A DNA stretch of 64,000 nucleotides from Echinostoma caproni (GCA_900618425.1 UZAN01039671.1:41305-105304); one strand, 5' to 3'; shown: positions 30,001-45,000, counted from the first letter of the stretch. Program-made: numbers and translations. The notes: generated from the letters alone by a model not told the origin.

Positions 30001-33000
30001 TAGAGAAGTCATATGGACTGGTTTGAAGACAATCATGAGTAGATGCATCAGTCCCACCGTTTGCGACACCTAGCCATATCACTCAGTGTAGCTAACCATC
30101 GGTGACTATGATCCCGGGGTCCCCAGCAAGGCAGCCCAACGAGACATATTTGACCCAGTCTCCTGATTAGGGTTTTCATATCCCCATGCGAAGTCCTTCT
30201 TTGATCTATCTTGACCAATTTTCCAAATGCATGCTCCATTCATCGGCAAATAGCGCCCGTCGTGGCAACCTATCTGGTGGCATGCGTAGCACATGTCGCA
30301 AGCAACGTAATCTATGGATATTGACTACTTGCTGCAGTGAACTACTGCGACTACCAACACCTCCACGCTCACGCTCAGCATTGTTCGTCCGGTTACCCCA
30401 CCAGATTCATGCAATGTGACGTAGACAGCGATATTCGAACGCCGACAATCTATGTTTATCCTTTTCCTGTAGTGACCAAGTCTCTACAACTCAGAATAGC
30501 ACTGACCGAACTGCTAAAGCATGTACATAACCCTTGAAAGACATCTGGATGTCGAAACGGAGCCACAAAACACTGATGAATTCTCAGTAGGGAAAAGGGA
30601 AAATCCTCGGAAAACATCACGTGAAAAATTAAGATGACTTTTGCGTTACCATGCCAACCGCATATCTGAAAGTGGATTTTTGATTGGAACAAGTTGATTG
30701 TGCCAAATAGCTTAACACGATTTTATTGGATGAGTGTGTCCTGGTAAGCCATGCGAGCATATCCATAAGGACGGGAAATTTTAATTAAAGTGATGGTATT
30801 CATGGAATTTGGTAATGAAATAAGGGTATCCAAGGAAGACTGAGGCGCAGTGTTTAGCGATTGTCATCACATGTGCTCTCTGTCTGACACTACTGTACTA
30901 AAATGAATGTGATAGTCAAATGTTTGTAAATAAATAAACAGTCCGCTGAATACTAGAATCCCTTATCACTTCTGCATTGTTCCCATATGCAGTATGCTCT
31001 GGATGTCAAAATCAAGCACGTGAGTTCCATCGTTTGTCAAACAAAAAAATAAATTAGGTTCTTGCACAATTATTCTGACAAGCGCATGAGATCAATTACC
31101 GTATACCTCATCAAGAGAAAAATACATAGGAGGTGGGTTAGTTCCGAGTGATAACCCCTAGGGACTGCAGGTTAGTGGTAGTTATTTCTTTTAATCGTTA
31201 CTTAATACTCTGATTTCTCAACTATTACAAAAAGAAAACCTTTTCATCTGACCAAAATAAGCCTGCTTTCAAGGACAGAAGTAGAACAATGTGAACCACT
31301 GAGCATAACCAGAAGTGAACTTGGAGCGCAATAACTCGCAGTTGTCATTGTCTTTCTATTACAAAAATAAACTGTTCGTTGTAGTTCAAAATGATTTGCT
31401 ATTTGGCACGTGTGTTATGGGGGAGGGGTACAGGCTTTATTTCTTTCATTCGCATTTGAACATTTTACTCTTTTTCCCCTACACAGCTTGCGGTGAATTT
31501 CACAATCAATGCTGTAAGTTTTTATAAGCTTCCTGATATTACCAAGCGTTTATTCGTAAGCTAGTTTATCGATCGTTTGGCCTATTCAAAAACCGAAACC
31601 GGTAGGAATGTATGCACCTAGTTAAAAAAAAAATGAAGTATTCCCAACTCAACTGGTTAATTTCATATTGGGAAACGGAAGAAAAGCATTGTGCACGAGT
31701 TTTAAATAATATTGTGTGCATTCGGTAGTTTCTAGCCTTAAATACAACTATTCACTTTACCTGACCCGTGGGCTATCTTTGTTCAACTTTATCAGCATTT
31801 ATATTTTGAGATCCGAGATCCTGCCGGCACGCCGGTGTTGTCGATTTCTTACTTCTTCTCTTCATTCCACATGAACCAATGGGTCACGGTGAATAACTAT
31901 TTTTAGAGGAAATCAACTTACGTTTTCTTCGACAACCTGGAATAAATGGGGCAATCCAAAAGCCTCCAATTTTAGATATTTTATGCACATTTATACTTCC
32001 AATTAGCATACAATCAGTATGGCTGTAAGAACAATAATGTTAAGCAAGAAATTGTACGTAAATCAGGATGTTGTGTGACTGTTTAGAAGCAATGTATAAT
32101 AGTTGGTATGTCGGGTGACTGACGATAGATGTTTGACGTAACTGGTGCACAATTTTTGCTCAAAAGACCACCTAGCTGACTCTTTTTGACATCACTTAAA
32201 CATATTTTGATTGGATAGTATTGATGTGAGCGCCAAGTAAAGATACAGCAAAAAAAATTGTAACTCTCACTGGTGCTGTTCCCGTTCCCCTAATTTTCTG
32301 AACACAGCCTGTTCAGGAAGTTCAGTCCAAAATGGTGAGATTTGATCTGTTTCGAATATTTCGCGTTTTTTTAGTATTCTATTCTTCTTATTTTTTAACT
32401 TGCTGATATTATCAATCATGGTTCAATTTCATGGGAATTCCTGATTGAAATCACGTTGTATGCCCAGTGGTTAAAAACACACAAGGGAGACGAACATATG
32501 TTTTAAAGCCTTTACAATCAATTTCAATAAGGGTCGAACAGAATGATGCATGAGCCATGTATTTGATAATGAGTCGGAGAGAACTACAAACTGGTACGCT
32601 CTTTGAATTACGTAATCTCACTTTGATACATTACATCCTGGTCATGTGAACAAGCGATTTTACTGCGACGGATCTGTTTAGGAGATATTTTAAAGGACAA
32701 ACATGAAGTAATGAAGAGAACCATACTACAAAGTGGTTATCCTTGGAAGTTTATCCACCGCAATTGGACTGAACAGAATAAGTCATCAAAAATACCAAAA
32801 GTATAGAAGAAAATGCTCTTTATAAAACTTTCATTCAAAGGTGATGTCACCACTGACAGGGTCCGTGGACTTTTGTTTGCTGCTGGCTCACACAGCTTAG
32901 GAGTAGGACTGTGTTAAGGTTAACCGTTGCTCATCTGGTAGAAACAGACCAATTGGTTGACTTGCTTCAGGCATTTACAAGCTTGCGTCGAGTCTCACCA

Positions 33001-36000
33001 CACCCGACAATAGCAAAATACGGTTGTAGACGTTAGCAACCGCAGAGGCTGTTAGTATCCGACTCAGAAAAGCCTGAGCTATGAGCACAACGAAAACTGA
33101 TCCCTCGGACCAAGGGATGAGAAAATTGTTTTTTCTTACTGTTTACCATACACGTCATTTTTCGCGCTGTGAACAACACGAAATTTCCCTTTGCATCGAC
33201 TGTATGAGTTCTATTTGTAGCTGAATGTGTGTCAAAGGAGAAACGTTAAACTCCGTTAATAAATATCTATCTATGCTTTATACATATATAGCAGGCTGTG
33301 GATGTCCAAGCACTTCGTGTAAGTTATATTTTATCACATCCCGTCGGATTGGTCCAACAATGACTTCAACTGTTCGATTTTTAACAAACATTTAGATGAA
33401 GCGTACCTGTCAGGGTATTTTACATCAAATGGTGAATTTCATCGCATCCGGAATTACTGCGTAGAAGTTAGGATATAGTTGTACCTTATCGAACACTCGA
33501 ATCCATCGAACCGCTGGATTTTCGTGCTAACATAAACGATTGTAACAAACTCATAAACATGAAGAACTATAAACGTTCGGGTTATCACCTGCCTGTTGGC
33601 TTATAGATGTGCATCCTACTCGCGGGCAGCAGGGTCCGATCCAATTGGTCGATTCGCAATGCTAATGAGACCGTATAAAAGAAAAATACTTCACGGTGCT
33701 TATTAACTCTTCAGTTCATCTTTCAAGTGCATACAAAGCAATTCATCAACAATTCGAAAAAAATCAACTATTATTGCCTACGGGCTTTTTTCAATTCAGG
33801 TCAATCCAAGTTAATCTGAAAAATGGGATGCATGTATGAAAGAGAATCACAAAATTCGGGTTAGTTTGTGTACTGATTATTAGACATTATTTTTTACTCT
33901 CTTCTCAAGAATTCCGTAGGTTAACCGCGGTGCTGGCTCGGTGGTAGAATCTCCAAATTATTACCCCGGGGGACGTGTGTTTGAATCTCACCAACCGGAA
34001 TTTCCTCACTGTGGGAAGTATGGCAGCCCTCTGAATGGCAACTTCCCCTCAACCCTGAAAATTCTATCATTATGTATTCCATAGAAGAAAAGAAAAACGA
34101 AGAACAAATAATATGAACACTAAGTTCAGAAGCCTATACTCGACTTTTGATTCATGATTTGGAACCATTTCAAACATATATATTGTGTGCACACATTTAA
34201 GCTTTGATAAGCATGTGAGAATGACCTACGTAACTATATGGCAGTCTGACTGTTTGGGTGAACGGCTTGCATGAACTGACTGCGGTACGTACGTACCCAA
34301 TTAAAACTGCGTCATTTCACGTTTGCTCGACTTACGTCATTCCTCATTCTAAATCGGTGAGTACAGTCAAACTAGTCCGATGACATACTTTCTCCAAAAA
34401 TTTTCCTTGTCCTCATCAGCCTGGCCACCACCGACNTCCATTTGTCCTAATCCACAAGATCTTTCTATTCAGTTCGTTGTATGCAAAACATTTTGTGCAG
34501 TCAAAAGTTTGTGCGGTGTAACTTTTCCGCCCTTTGGAAGCCCTCCGTAACAATAAATAGATTGAGAAATCGCTAATAACCGGAATGTAAATTAAGCGAA
34601 AGAAAATTGCCGTGATTAGTGCAAAGTACAAAGAAAGCAATCGTGTCAAAAGCTGTTGTTTATTCAAAGTGGGCAAACACGAAATCATCCTCACCAATAT
34701 TGGTCGAATCCGAAACAACTAGGGTCACATTTCCCTGAATCTCCCTGGGCAATGATGTGGGGTTCCAACCTTGACTTGGATTTAATGAAATAGTTCCACG
34801 AATGTGTGGCATGAACTCTGTAATGGCAATCTGAAAAGAAAAATCGCCGATTAATTTTCAAGGTTAGTTTGATGTGCATTATAACCAAATAACTAATAGA
34901 ATAAGCAATAACAATAACATTTTAGACTGAAAATAACAACTGATTTGTCTAGTTTGGAAGTTTTGATATCATTTGTCGTCATTCATTTAAAATTGTTACA
35001 AATCGGAACCAAAATGACACTAGAGGGTCCGGTTAATTTTCGTGACGATTTATTCAACATTATCCCTTTTATTTGTAGCCTGCTGCCCAGGTATGTCACC
35101 TCACCGACTCACTGTTTGCACAAACCTCTTCGATTTTGGCAGCGCGAAACTAGGGTTTTGAATATCACAGTATATCAATCACATCATTCCATCTGAACCG
35201 AATCCCTACATTCAGTAGAATATTAGAAACACCGTATGTGTTCTGTATTGCGTTGAGTTTATTCTGCAAATCCGCCGCTTGAAACTGGCGGACCCAACCA
35301 GCACAAATTTCAGCACGCCCGTGTAATAATAGGCCAGGCAAGTTCCATATGGTGAGCTCATATGTTAAATGAGCTAACTGTCAGGGTGAGAGATAATATT
35401 TCAATTTGGCACAAAACACAAGCCTATTCCAATACTAGTGCTCAGTTGACCGAACAAATCCAGAAATGTGTGAACATAAATGCTAAGCAGTAAGTCCAAT
35501 TACACACGAGTTTATAGTCACAAGTGACTGATTTTGTTAACCGACAACCAATTAGTAACGATCTGATTTGCGAACTGATCGCTGGGACTCGAATAAAGGC
35601 TCAGAGGAATCCAACCAACATTTTGATAATTTCCCAAATTATATACAAGGCTACATCGAACACGTTTCAAACGGTTTTCTGTTTCAGCTAGTACAATCAT
35701 TCAACATGCAATTTCGTGCCCCGGCTTCGGTTCCTGTATTTTGGCTTCCCATTAGGATAAAACAGTGGCAGATAAACAGGAAAGTTGAATTAGAGTCGAA
35801 AAGAAAGTAAGGAGAGTTTCAATGGACTAAGGTTGCAAAGAAATTGAGATGCACGAACGCCACCCGCGTTCATGACACCTTGGTGATCAATGAAAATCAT
35901 TGAGGTATATGAAGTTCACTGATTGCTACGTGAGCTGTTCAGTCTGGAGTTTTTTTTTAAATTAAAATTCGTAAAATGTGTTCTGGGGTTGGCTTAACCG

Positions 36001-39000
36001 ATCATAAATATCCTTAATCAAGCAGACACTTCAATCACAGAAATAAGACTATCCGCTTTGTGGTTAATAACTTTTCAAAATGGCCGAATATATATTATCA
36101 CTACGTATTGTAAGAAAAACACTCAGTAGCGAATAAGCTTGTTTGTGGTGATTCTTCTACAAGCTAATAGATCACAATTTTGTAGGATGGAGAAACCATG
36201 AATAGTGGGAGTAGAAATAATCACTATTCCAATTCCGCGACCGGATGTTGCTCACATCTTGGTCACATCTTGTCACACATGCGCACTGGTTCAGGTCGTT
36301 AACGGTGGGTCGGGGGATGATTTTGTCGTGTGTGACGTTGGTCAAGGAAGGCCGAATTGCGTCAGAAATGTTCTTTAGGAGCGGGAGTCATTCTGGGCCA
36401 GTTCCAACCGCTTCCGTTCCAAATGCAACTTGCATTTTAGCAACGTGAATATCACCAAACTGGTTTACATACAACATAGCGGTACAAGTATGGGTTAGGT
36501 TAGAACGAATGGATGCATTTTAAAACCTTAGATGAACATACAGCTTCCGTACAAATCAAGTTGGCCGTCGTACCACGTTGCAGTTGACCATCACACACAC
36601 ACACAATCAGCTTTTATGTTGCATCATAATAATGTGCTCGCGGAGATTGTTGGCAGATTGCTTGCTTACGTTGAATCAAACAGATAAGGTAATTTTAAAA
36701 AATAACTTAAGTCTACTAACATCCCATTCAGTAACATAATAAGAGTGTGATTCAAGTGCAACGACCTCCTCCGATAATTGAAAGTGCTTCCGATTGTGTA
36801 CGAGAGAGAGAGAGGGTAATGCGTCTGTACCGGAGGCAGCAACGATATCGTCTATGCGCGGGCACGTTCCACTCAGACTGCGACATTCAATACAAAATGT
36901 TCCATTCAGTGACAGATAAAAGGAAAACGGAGAAAAACGAAACAGTGCTTTGATCACAGCAAATCAATTTCTTTGGACATTGCTCTGGTTTGAGCAACTC
37001 AAGACACCGGTGTAGTTGTGCAGTTTTCTCGTTTGGATCTCGATTTAAGATCCTTGCTTTATGGGGTAATTAAATTTGGGAATTATTATCAATTTCGCTG
37101 CATCTACAAATTTCGCATTGAGCAAGGTGTCTTGAAATTGAAACCACAATATCAGAACAGAATAGGAACTGTGAAGGGAGTAATTCATAGTGAACGACGT
37201 TTTGGGTCCGTGTATATAGGCAAAACAACTTGTTGCAATCATCCGAGTACTGATCACCCCAGAAATGTGTCTTGTAGTGAACCTCAAGGGAACTGAAGCA
37301 TTCTCGCTATGTAATTCACCTGTTCAGTTCCAAATCCCTTTCGGCCTTGGTTAAACTACCTCCTTTGATTTGATTACAACTGTTGTAAATCCACAGGACA
37401 GTTGATTATTGCGAACAGCGGTGTATACACAACAAAACATCTCATTTGGAACAGGTCATCATAGTTTCCACAAGCAAGCAGATTATTCAATCTGGTTATC
37501 CACTCGCGAATCCAACAAACGCTTCTTATTGCGTGCAAATTACTCTCATGCGTGAGTAGTGCCTCACGATACTGCTTCTGCTACTACTAAACTTGCGTTT
37601 CGTTCACCACAAATGCGCGCTCTTAAATTGCTGATCAGTTTTCAACAAGCAATGGCAAACAAACACCATAGAAATTATTATTTAGTCCACCTCTTGTGCG
37701 ACTTGTCGTTTTATTATCCCTTTCCACAGGAGTGCCAGGAAATTCAAGATGGATGTTTGGTCCAAGTACGTCGCTTGGTGCTGTTGCGAATTAAGTTGGC
37801 TTTCATTGAAACACACAATATTCGTATACTCAAGGGAATACCACTATTTATCTCCAGGTCAAAATAATCCTACATACAACCTAATATTCTTCAAAATCAA
37901 AGCTGAACTCGTGGAGATCTTAATTGAGATGAGCATATTAATTTAGTTTAGCTCAATTTTGCAGAGAGTTTAGAAATGAGCAGTACTGTCGTTAGTTGTA
38001 CACAGTGCGTGCGATGGTACTGTCCATCACACCCCTAGAATGGTCCAGACACGTGTTATTTGAAGGTGTATCAAAACGAAAACCATTAGCAAACCAGAAA
38101 TCAAACTGTGACGTTTAGTAGAGGAATGCACATAGCCAGTCGTAACCGATTAATCTGAAATGAAGCTGAACGTAATTCACCATACCGGTTGATGATTTTG
38201 ATTGGAAATATACGTTTTGAATGAAATAAAAAATGATTCGAACTGACTATCTTTCGGAATTCACCTTGAAGCATAATCCTCATTACATCCAGTCAACCAC
38301 ACAATCGGAAGGATTAGATTCGAGTTTCCCTCTTATAAGAACTCATCAGAAGACCATAGCCAATATCTCATCCGGAATTTGAACTACGGATTCATTGCAG
38401 ATGAGGCGTGTGTGTTACCAATGAGCCAACCAGTTCATACCAGGGCTGAACCGAATGGCCAATTGATGGATGTTCAGATGTTGTTTTCAGTGATGGTCAA
38501 TCAGTTCATTGTTGGTCTGATAGCAACGAAGGAAGACACAGACTTGATTCTCTGTTGATTCCAATCGAAACGCGTCCATCAATTCAAGTCTTCTATGCAC
38601 GTTACAGGTTGACTTGTCACAAAGAAACGAAGCTCGATTGATACTTCGCAGTTACTTGTCAGTAGTGATGTAGCATAAGTGATATTAATTTGAACTGACT
38701 ATCCTTCGGAATTAACCACCCTTATCAGAGCAGAACTCGAGTTCTGTGCTTCCAGGCTCATGGTTGACTGGATGAGGCAAGGATTATGCGTGAAGGTGAA
38801 GTTCGAAGGATGTTCGGTCTAAATCAATATTGATTATTACACACTACTGCTCACAAGTAACTGTGAGTGAAACACAAAATGGGCAATGTAACGGTCGCTG
38901 TTCACTGTGTGAATATCTTGCGGATCAATTTTATAAGAAACCAGTCATACGTATAATTATGATGCAATTGATAATAAATCGACTAAGCCGGAATAGCATA

Positions 39001-42000
39001 TTGTTCTACCTTGCAATAAGTCCTGTTTGTTCACGCTGCGCCTAGTAGGTCTTTGGTGCACCTTTATTGTATCATCCTGACCAACGACAGAGATGAATAG
39101 TAAAATGATACCGAACCAGTTAGGCTCAGCTTCCTCTGGGGTATTGAAGTATATTTTACCGAACAGTTTTATTTAAATAAAGTTATTTGCCCAAAGTGCA
39201 ACTGGCGATTGGAACAAGTCAGCTGGCAGTTGTCTTGGGTTTCACAATTACGAGCTTATAATTCAACGATTGAAGTCTAAAATGTGATTATAGTTGTCAA
39301 CATAGCATCTATGTTTAGACAAACTCCCTAAATATCAGGTTTGTCTACGCATAAAGAGATAATGGTCAGCGAAATATAATTTATGTGAATTTATAAAACG
39401 CGTGTAAATGCATACACTTCATCTGTATCTCAATATCTCAGTGGTTTTAAGGCACTTTCTTATATTGGTCTTCACGTAGAGCATAAAGCAAACCAAACTG
39501 CGGCGATTTCACCTTGCATTCCGGTCTTTGTGATCGTATGCGTTGGTTACGTTCCCGTACCGTTTTCATCCTATTTGAACTTCGTGCTTTGTTATGTTCC
39601 CCCAGTTCAAGGTCATTCAAGGTCACTGAGATCATTTTCTAAGTGTCAGTCTATCTATCCTGTACAACAGACAAGTATAAGTATTAAACAAATGGACAAG
39701 GATGATGTTAAATTAGGAGAAAAGTTGTTGTTTCTTTTAATTTGCGCCTATTCTCTGTCTTTGTTTGGTTCTATACCGCTCATTAATCCCTTGATCATTC
39801 TCTCCGTGCATTGTCCAGCTGGCACCGCATGCTCCTATGACCCAAGTACGTTTGGTCTTGACGAACTGTGAACATTTTCATACAAACCATGCTCATTTGC
39901 GTAATCATTTGATTTTTTTTGAAGAATCAAAGCACTATTTATTACGTTCTCTTGTACAAAAAAGTTCTACACTTGTAACCGTTTAGGGAAAGTTAACCAA
40001 CATACACGGCATTGACAAAATATTGATTCGAACAAACATTCCCGGGGTGATATTACCACCGGGCTATTGGCATTTTATCTTTCAGTCACCTTCACCCTCG
40101 GGATCGGAAAAGCTCCCGGGATAAAGGACAGTATCCGGTGGCTAATGGGTTATGTGAATCTATGCAAAGTGAACATTCGCTGGAGTAGAATGCGCTCGGG
40201 AACTAACAGTTACGTGTATGTGGATAAAGATAATTCATCGAACTAGTGGTTCATCGGCAAAATGGATTTACTGCCGGTTATACGATTTGAAAACCGATAA
40301 GAAACCAAAAGAAGTGACACGTCATGTGGAAAGAGTGAGCTGGTCTCAGAGATCACGTCTGAATAGTTATTTTTGACCTAAAGTTGTTCATCTAGGCGTG
40401 ACAGAGGCCAAGTGATGTAATTTACCTTAGACAATTTATGAAATAATATCGAGTTCCAGAAAGCTAGTTCCATCAATTATTGTAATAGGCGGCTGACGTG
40501 TGTCTGTAGCGTTTCACAATTTCCATTAGTTTCGGTTTTAGCTTAAAAACACACCACTCAATCCCTGTTCATTCACCCGGAGAACAGCTGACTTAATGAT
40601 CACTCACGGAGCTCGCATACTTATCCAGATATTCTACTCATGACGATATTTCTACCTTGTTCGCTTTCCACGTCCCGCTGTTTGCAATAGCGTCAATGAT
40701 GTGTAAGACTGAACGATGAAGCAGCACTTGTCATTGGTCATTACTAATCTATCTAGGTATCGCTGCTATTCGAGAGGCTGCAATGGATTGTTGTGAGTTT
40801 TGCCTGTTTCAATATTACTGTTCAACTTTACCTCTCGGTCGTTTCAAGTTTCATTGGGGAAACTCTCACTTGTATTTGAGAAACTGTGGCTTTGAGTTGA
40901 GAGAGAAACGCTGTGATCGGATCTACCTCCGTTTTGATGCACCTCACTGGTTAAGTGATTACATGTTTTCTGTATCATCAACGCTCCTTCTGTGTTAAAA
41001 TGCAACAGAACTTATTTATGCATGTTTTAGAGCCTGCTGATCAGGGTCTATTTGGTGACTAGACAGTTAGGCGGTTGGGCTATCCACAGTTAAACAGAAT
41101 AGCGTGGCACATTCACCACGGCGGAATGGCCTGAGTGATAGAAACAGAGCTAGGCTCTAATCCAGTCCGAACGAAGGATGTGCACATCTGACGATTGATC
41201 TACACCCGTAAATCACCCGTAAATATTTACTACATATTTTAACAACTCAGGCTTTATCATTGGGCATATTTTATGCTTGAATCATTGAGAGGCATAATCT
41301 CAACTCATTCTACATCGATTTTCAGCTTATGCATCATCTCCGTGTGATGATCGTAAGTTCATTTAGGCAGTTTTCATTTTGTGTGAGCATAGAATCTAGT
41401 CCACTCGAGCTTCAGGTGTTTTGGTATCCCTTTACAGTAGCAAATTGCATTTTCCTGACTGAACTGCTGCATCAAGTAGACTCGTCTTTATCATTCTGGG
41501 AATGTGAGTGACACCAAAGTCCCGGTTACAATAATAATTTCACCTTTTCTCTCTCTCTCATGTAACCAACCATGTTGGATTTCTCGAACAATTTATTCAT
41601 CCCTATGATCTTCAAATTACAAATCGATAAAATGTTCAATAATAAACCTTGATAGAAACAGCAAGAGAAAATGGGAATTTATCAAGTTGAGTAGACCTAA
41701 CGAGAAGGTAACCGAACGTAATCATGAAGGAGGCCTCGGTGAACCCGGTGTGTGATTCATGTATCTCGGCCAAAACAAATAACGCAACCCAAAAAGGGGC
41801 AATTACATTTAAAAGACCAAAATATACAATTAGGAACAACATTTGTTCGGTTTACCATATACACTAAAACGCATCGGAAAGGTTTATCGGGAGATATCAG
41901 AAAGAAGTATATGTTCCTCATCTTCCGATTTACTTGTGGATGCTACTATGAACCAGTTCTAAGCTTATGAGTACGATACCCGATAATCGGAAACACCACG

Positions 42001-45000
42001 AAAGAGCAACTTTATCAAATACTCAAAGAACTGGTACGTGGAATCAACTTTACATGAGAGAATGCACATTCTACACTGTTTTATTCCTCATCACGAGATC
42101 CTTATGGTAATCAGGCGTAAGAATTATTAGGGCAATCTATCCCAAACCCAGTAATACAGTATGATTCTTACGTTACGGCAGTAACTATCCACTGTGTCTA
42201 ATCGAAAGTTGTTTCCGAAGTTTATCCCATTGGAAGCCATAGAACAAGGACAAAGTTGACGCTATCATTTGTTCTTATCCAACGCATATACATACTCAAT
42301 TGTTTTATCAACGTTTGCATTAGGAAACAAACAACTATCGCATGTACAGGAGCAGATTAGATTAAGGCGTAACAGAAGTCAGAAACCAGTATAAACCGGG
42401 TGATCGTACCTTTTCCATGACAGACCGGGTCGAACAGCACGAACGATCAGGTGTAGTTTCTATGCTACGGTCAACACTAAATAAATGAGACAGGCAAATA
42501 ATCATTCCGTAGTCTACACAGGTACCAGCTTGTTTTCCCATTTGCAAATCAGAGATCACATATCTGGAACTACTGCGCATAGACAGGTCAAAAAATAACG
42601 ATCGATAACAAAAAACGGTGGAGAAAGCCGGTAATAAATCGTTTAATGGAAACATTGAGGAAGATAAACAATACAACATACTGTCAAAACTATTGGGCAT
42701 TGTATTTTTACTTATATATGCAACATTCTACTTACGAATGCGACACACGTGAGCAATGGTATGGAATTAAGTATCTTTATTTAAATTGCGCATCGTTAGA
42801 CTATAGCTTAGATCATAATTTGTTGTTCATCCAGTAAACTGGTGAACGGTTTGAAGTTCGAATTCAAGAACGAGACAGTAAATGTGCATCGCTTTGATGA
42901 GTTCAAACAATACGGAAACATTTTTCGAATTCGCGCTTAATAGGATGAGGCATGAGTGATGTGCAGACGTAAACGTTTAACACATCCTCAAGTGTTATCT
43001 TGAAGCAACTTCAAAACAAGAATGCTGCTGACTTTATGTTGTGAATAAACTACATTTTGAATTCAATGAGGCTATTCCTATATGAAAGATAGTTCAACAT
43101 ATTGAAGTGCTAAATTGCAAATTATTATTGAACAGTTGGGGTCGTAAAAGCTCATGGTCATGTGAAATGTTGTATCACCATTGTCGGGAATGATCAGCTC
43201 AAGTTAATGAACAAAGAACGCGACCAACTCACGGTATTACCCTGTGAATTTTTTTAAACAGTGAAAAGTTGAGTGGTCTCGATGGGAGTCGAACCCACCC
43301 TAGGTGATTCGAATGGGAAAAGATCGGTGCTTTCGATGTGGCCAAGCTGCTCTACTTAGAGAGTGTGGGTTTATATCCTACCGATACCGCTGAACTTCTC
43401 ACAATTTCAACCAAAGACTTCAATATACCAACACCAACATTTGAACCAGGTGTTATTGACGATATTTTATTTCAGCTGCGTTCTGATCGCCCGTTTTTAG
43501 TTGTGTGTAAAATCTTGATAACTACTACTTTATGGAGGGAAAACCCATAGAATTGTCGAAAACCTGCGATTTATCACGAATCATTTTAAGAATTCCCTAG
43601 GTGCATATATCCACTGCTATCTATTTACAACATAGTCCACATAACCTTCTCTACTACAGATCCGTTCAGAGGAGTGATCTATGACTGTAAGTAACTGGTA
43701 TAAGAAAGTTTATTACGCATCATAAATAGCAAACAAATTAAAATTAAATTAAGTTGATGAATATTTGCATTAGCTCATTTGGTTTTTCACAGGCACCAGG
43801 TATTTTTGATGATGTTTGGTGTGGGTTTCACTCCTTGAGAGATCGTTAATTCTCCACTATTGGAATGCGTTTAAATGCAGTGGAAATGTGTGTGATAACC
43901 GACAAAGAGCACTGGACAGCTGTTTCGCCCTGTTTGGGACTCGTCAGCAGTGCGTGCGTATTGTGTCCCTGTCGGGACTCTGAACCGCGATCAGTCGGGT
44001 CGGAACTTCAAACCCTTACTCCTGAGATACGCGATCGACGGTCATCACTCTGTGCGAATGGCTCAATCTATTTCGGGTTTGAGATCCTGACACGAATGTT
44101 CGTGGTTCGAGTCCGGACAGGGACAAAAAAAGTATGCACTTTTGATGAGTCCCAAACAGGACAAAACAGCTGTCCAATGCTCTTTGTTGCCTATCACAAA
44201 CATTTCCATCGCATTCAAATTAAATTAAACTTTCGCTGGTTTGAGGAATATTATTATTGGTAGGGAACGTAAAACAGAGTCTTTTTTTGTTTTCCAAACG
44301 TGGTGCGTGAAATTCTGTGCGATGAAGTGAAACTTCGGTTAATCCAGATTGTTTCTGTTTTATGCGGTTTCGCCTCATTGAGAATTTTAAGCAGAAAATG
44401 GGAACATCAAGCAGTGTCAAATTATTAGGAAACGAATCAAAAAAATTGAATAAGACCATCAAAATAACGGTTACACGTTTCTACTTAAGCAGATGTTTTG
44501 CCACAAGGTGATTTTAGGGGCTAGCTTTAGATTACTGTTTGCCTCAATACGGGGCACACTTAGGCAAGCGGATAATGATTATCGTTCAAACAGAGCTCCC
44601 AGAGTATGAATCGAGTAGAAATGAGTGACTGAGCACTACTTATATCCCGGCAAATAGTTTCTTTTGGTTTTACAAATTTTAACAAGCTTACATCAACTAT
44701 TTCAGGTTGGTCTCGTCAAAGCGCTTAGAACAGTGGCTTAGATAACGGTCTGACCAAATACATTTCTTACAAACCCGTTTTCGGGGAATCAATACTATGT
44801 TGTATCTAACCCCCTATCCCAATTGTGGTTAAATGTTTTGTTTTTTTTGCAGTAATTAGCGCGGTCAATCAAATGATAGGTAAGAAAAAACTTGAAATGT
44901 ACTCTTTACTATTGCTGGCAACGTGAACGAAAAAAAAATAATTTATGCAATACGGGGTTAAAAACAAAGAAAAAACACGAGAATGCAAACGAAATGATGT

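Noticed and set aside
30711..30743. 33-nt window with donor GTAAGC
   Set aside because: Phase 1 starts with TAA.
31547..31555. 9-nt window (FI) with good signals
   Set aside because: It would leave an intron of only 33 nt after the previous exon.
35374..35385. 12-nt window (NCQ), donor GTGAGA
   Set aside because: The acceptor tract is poor.
42007..42033. 27-nt window (TLSNTQRT), donor GTACGT
   Set aside because: The acceptor accacgaaagag has no pyrimidine tract. Kept only as a note.
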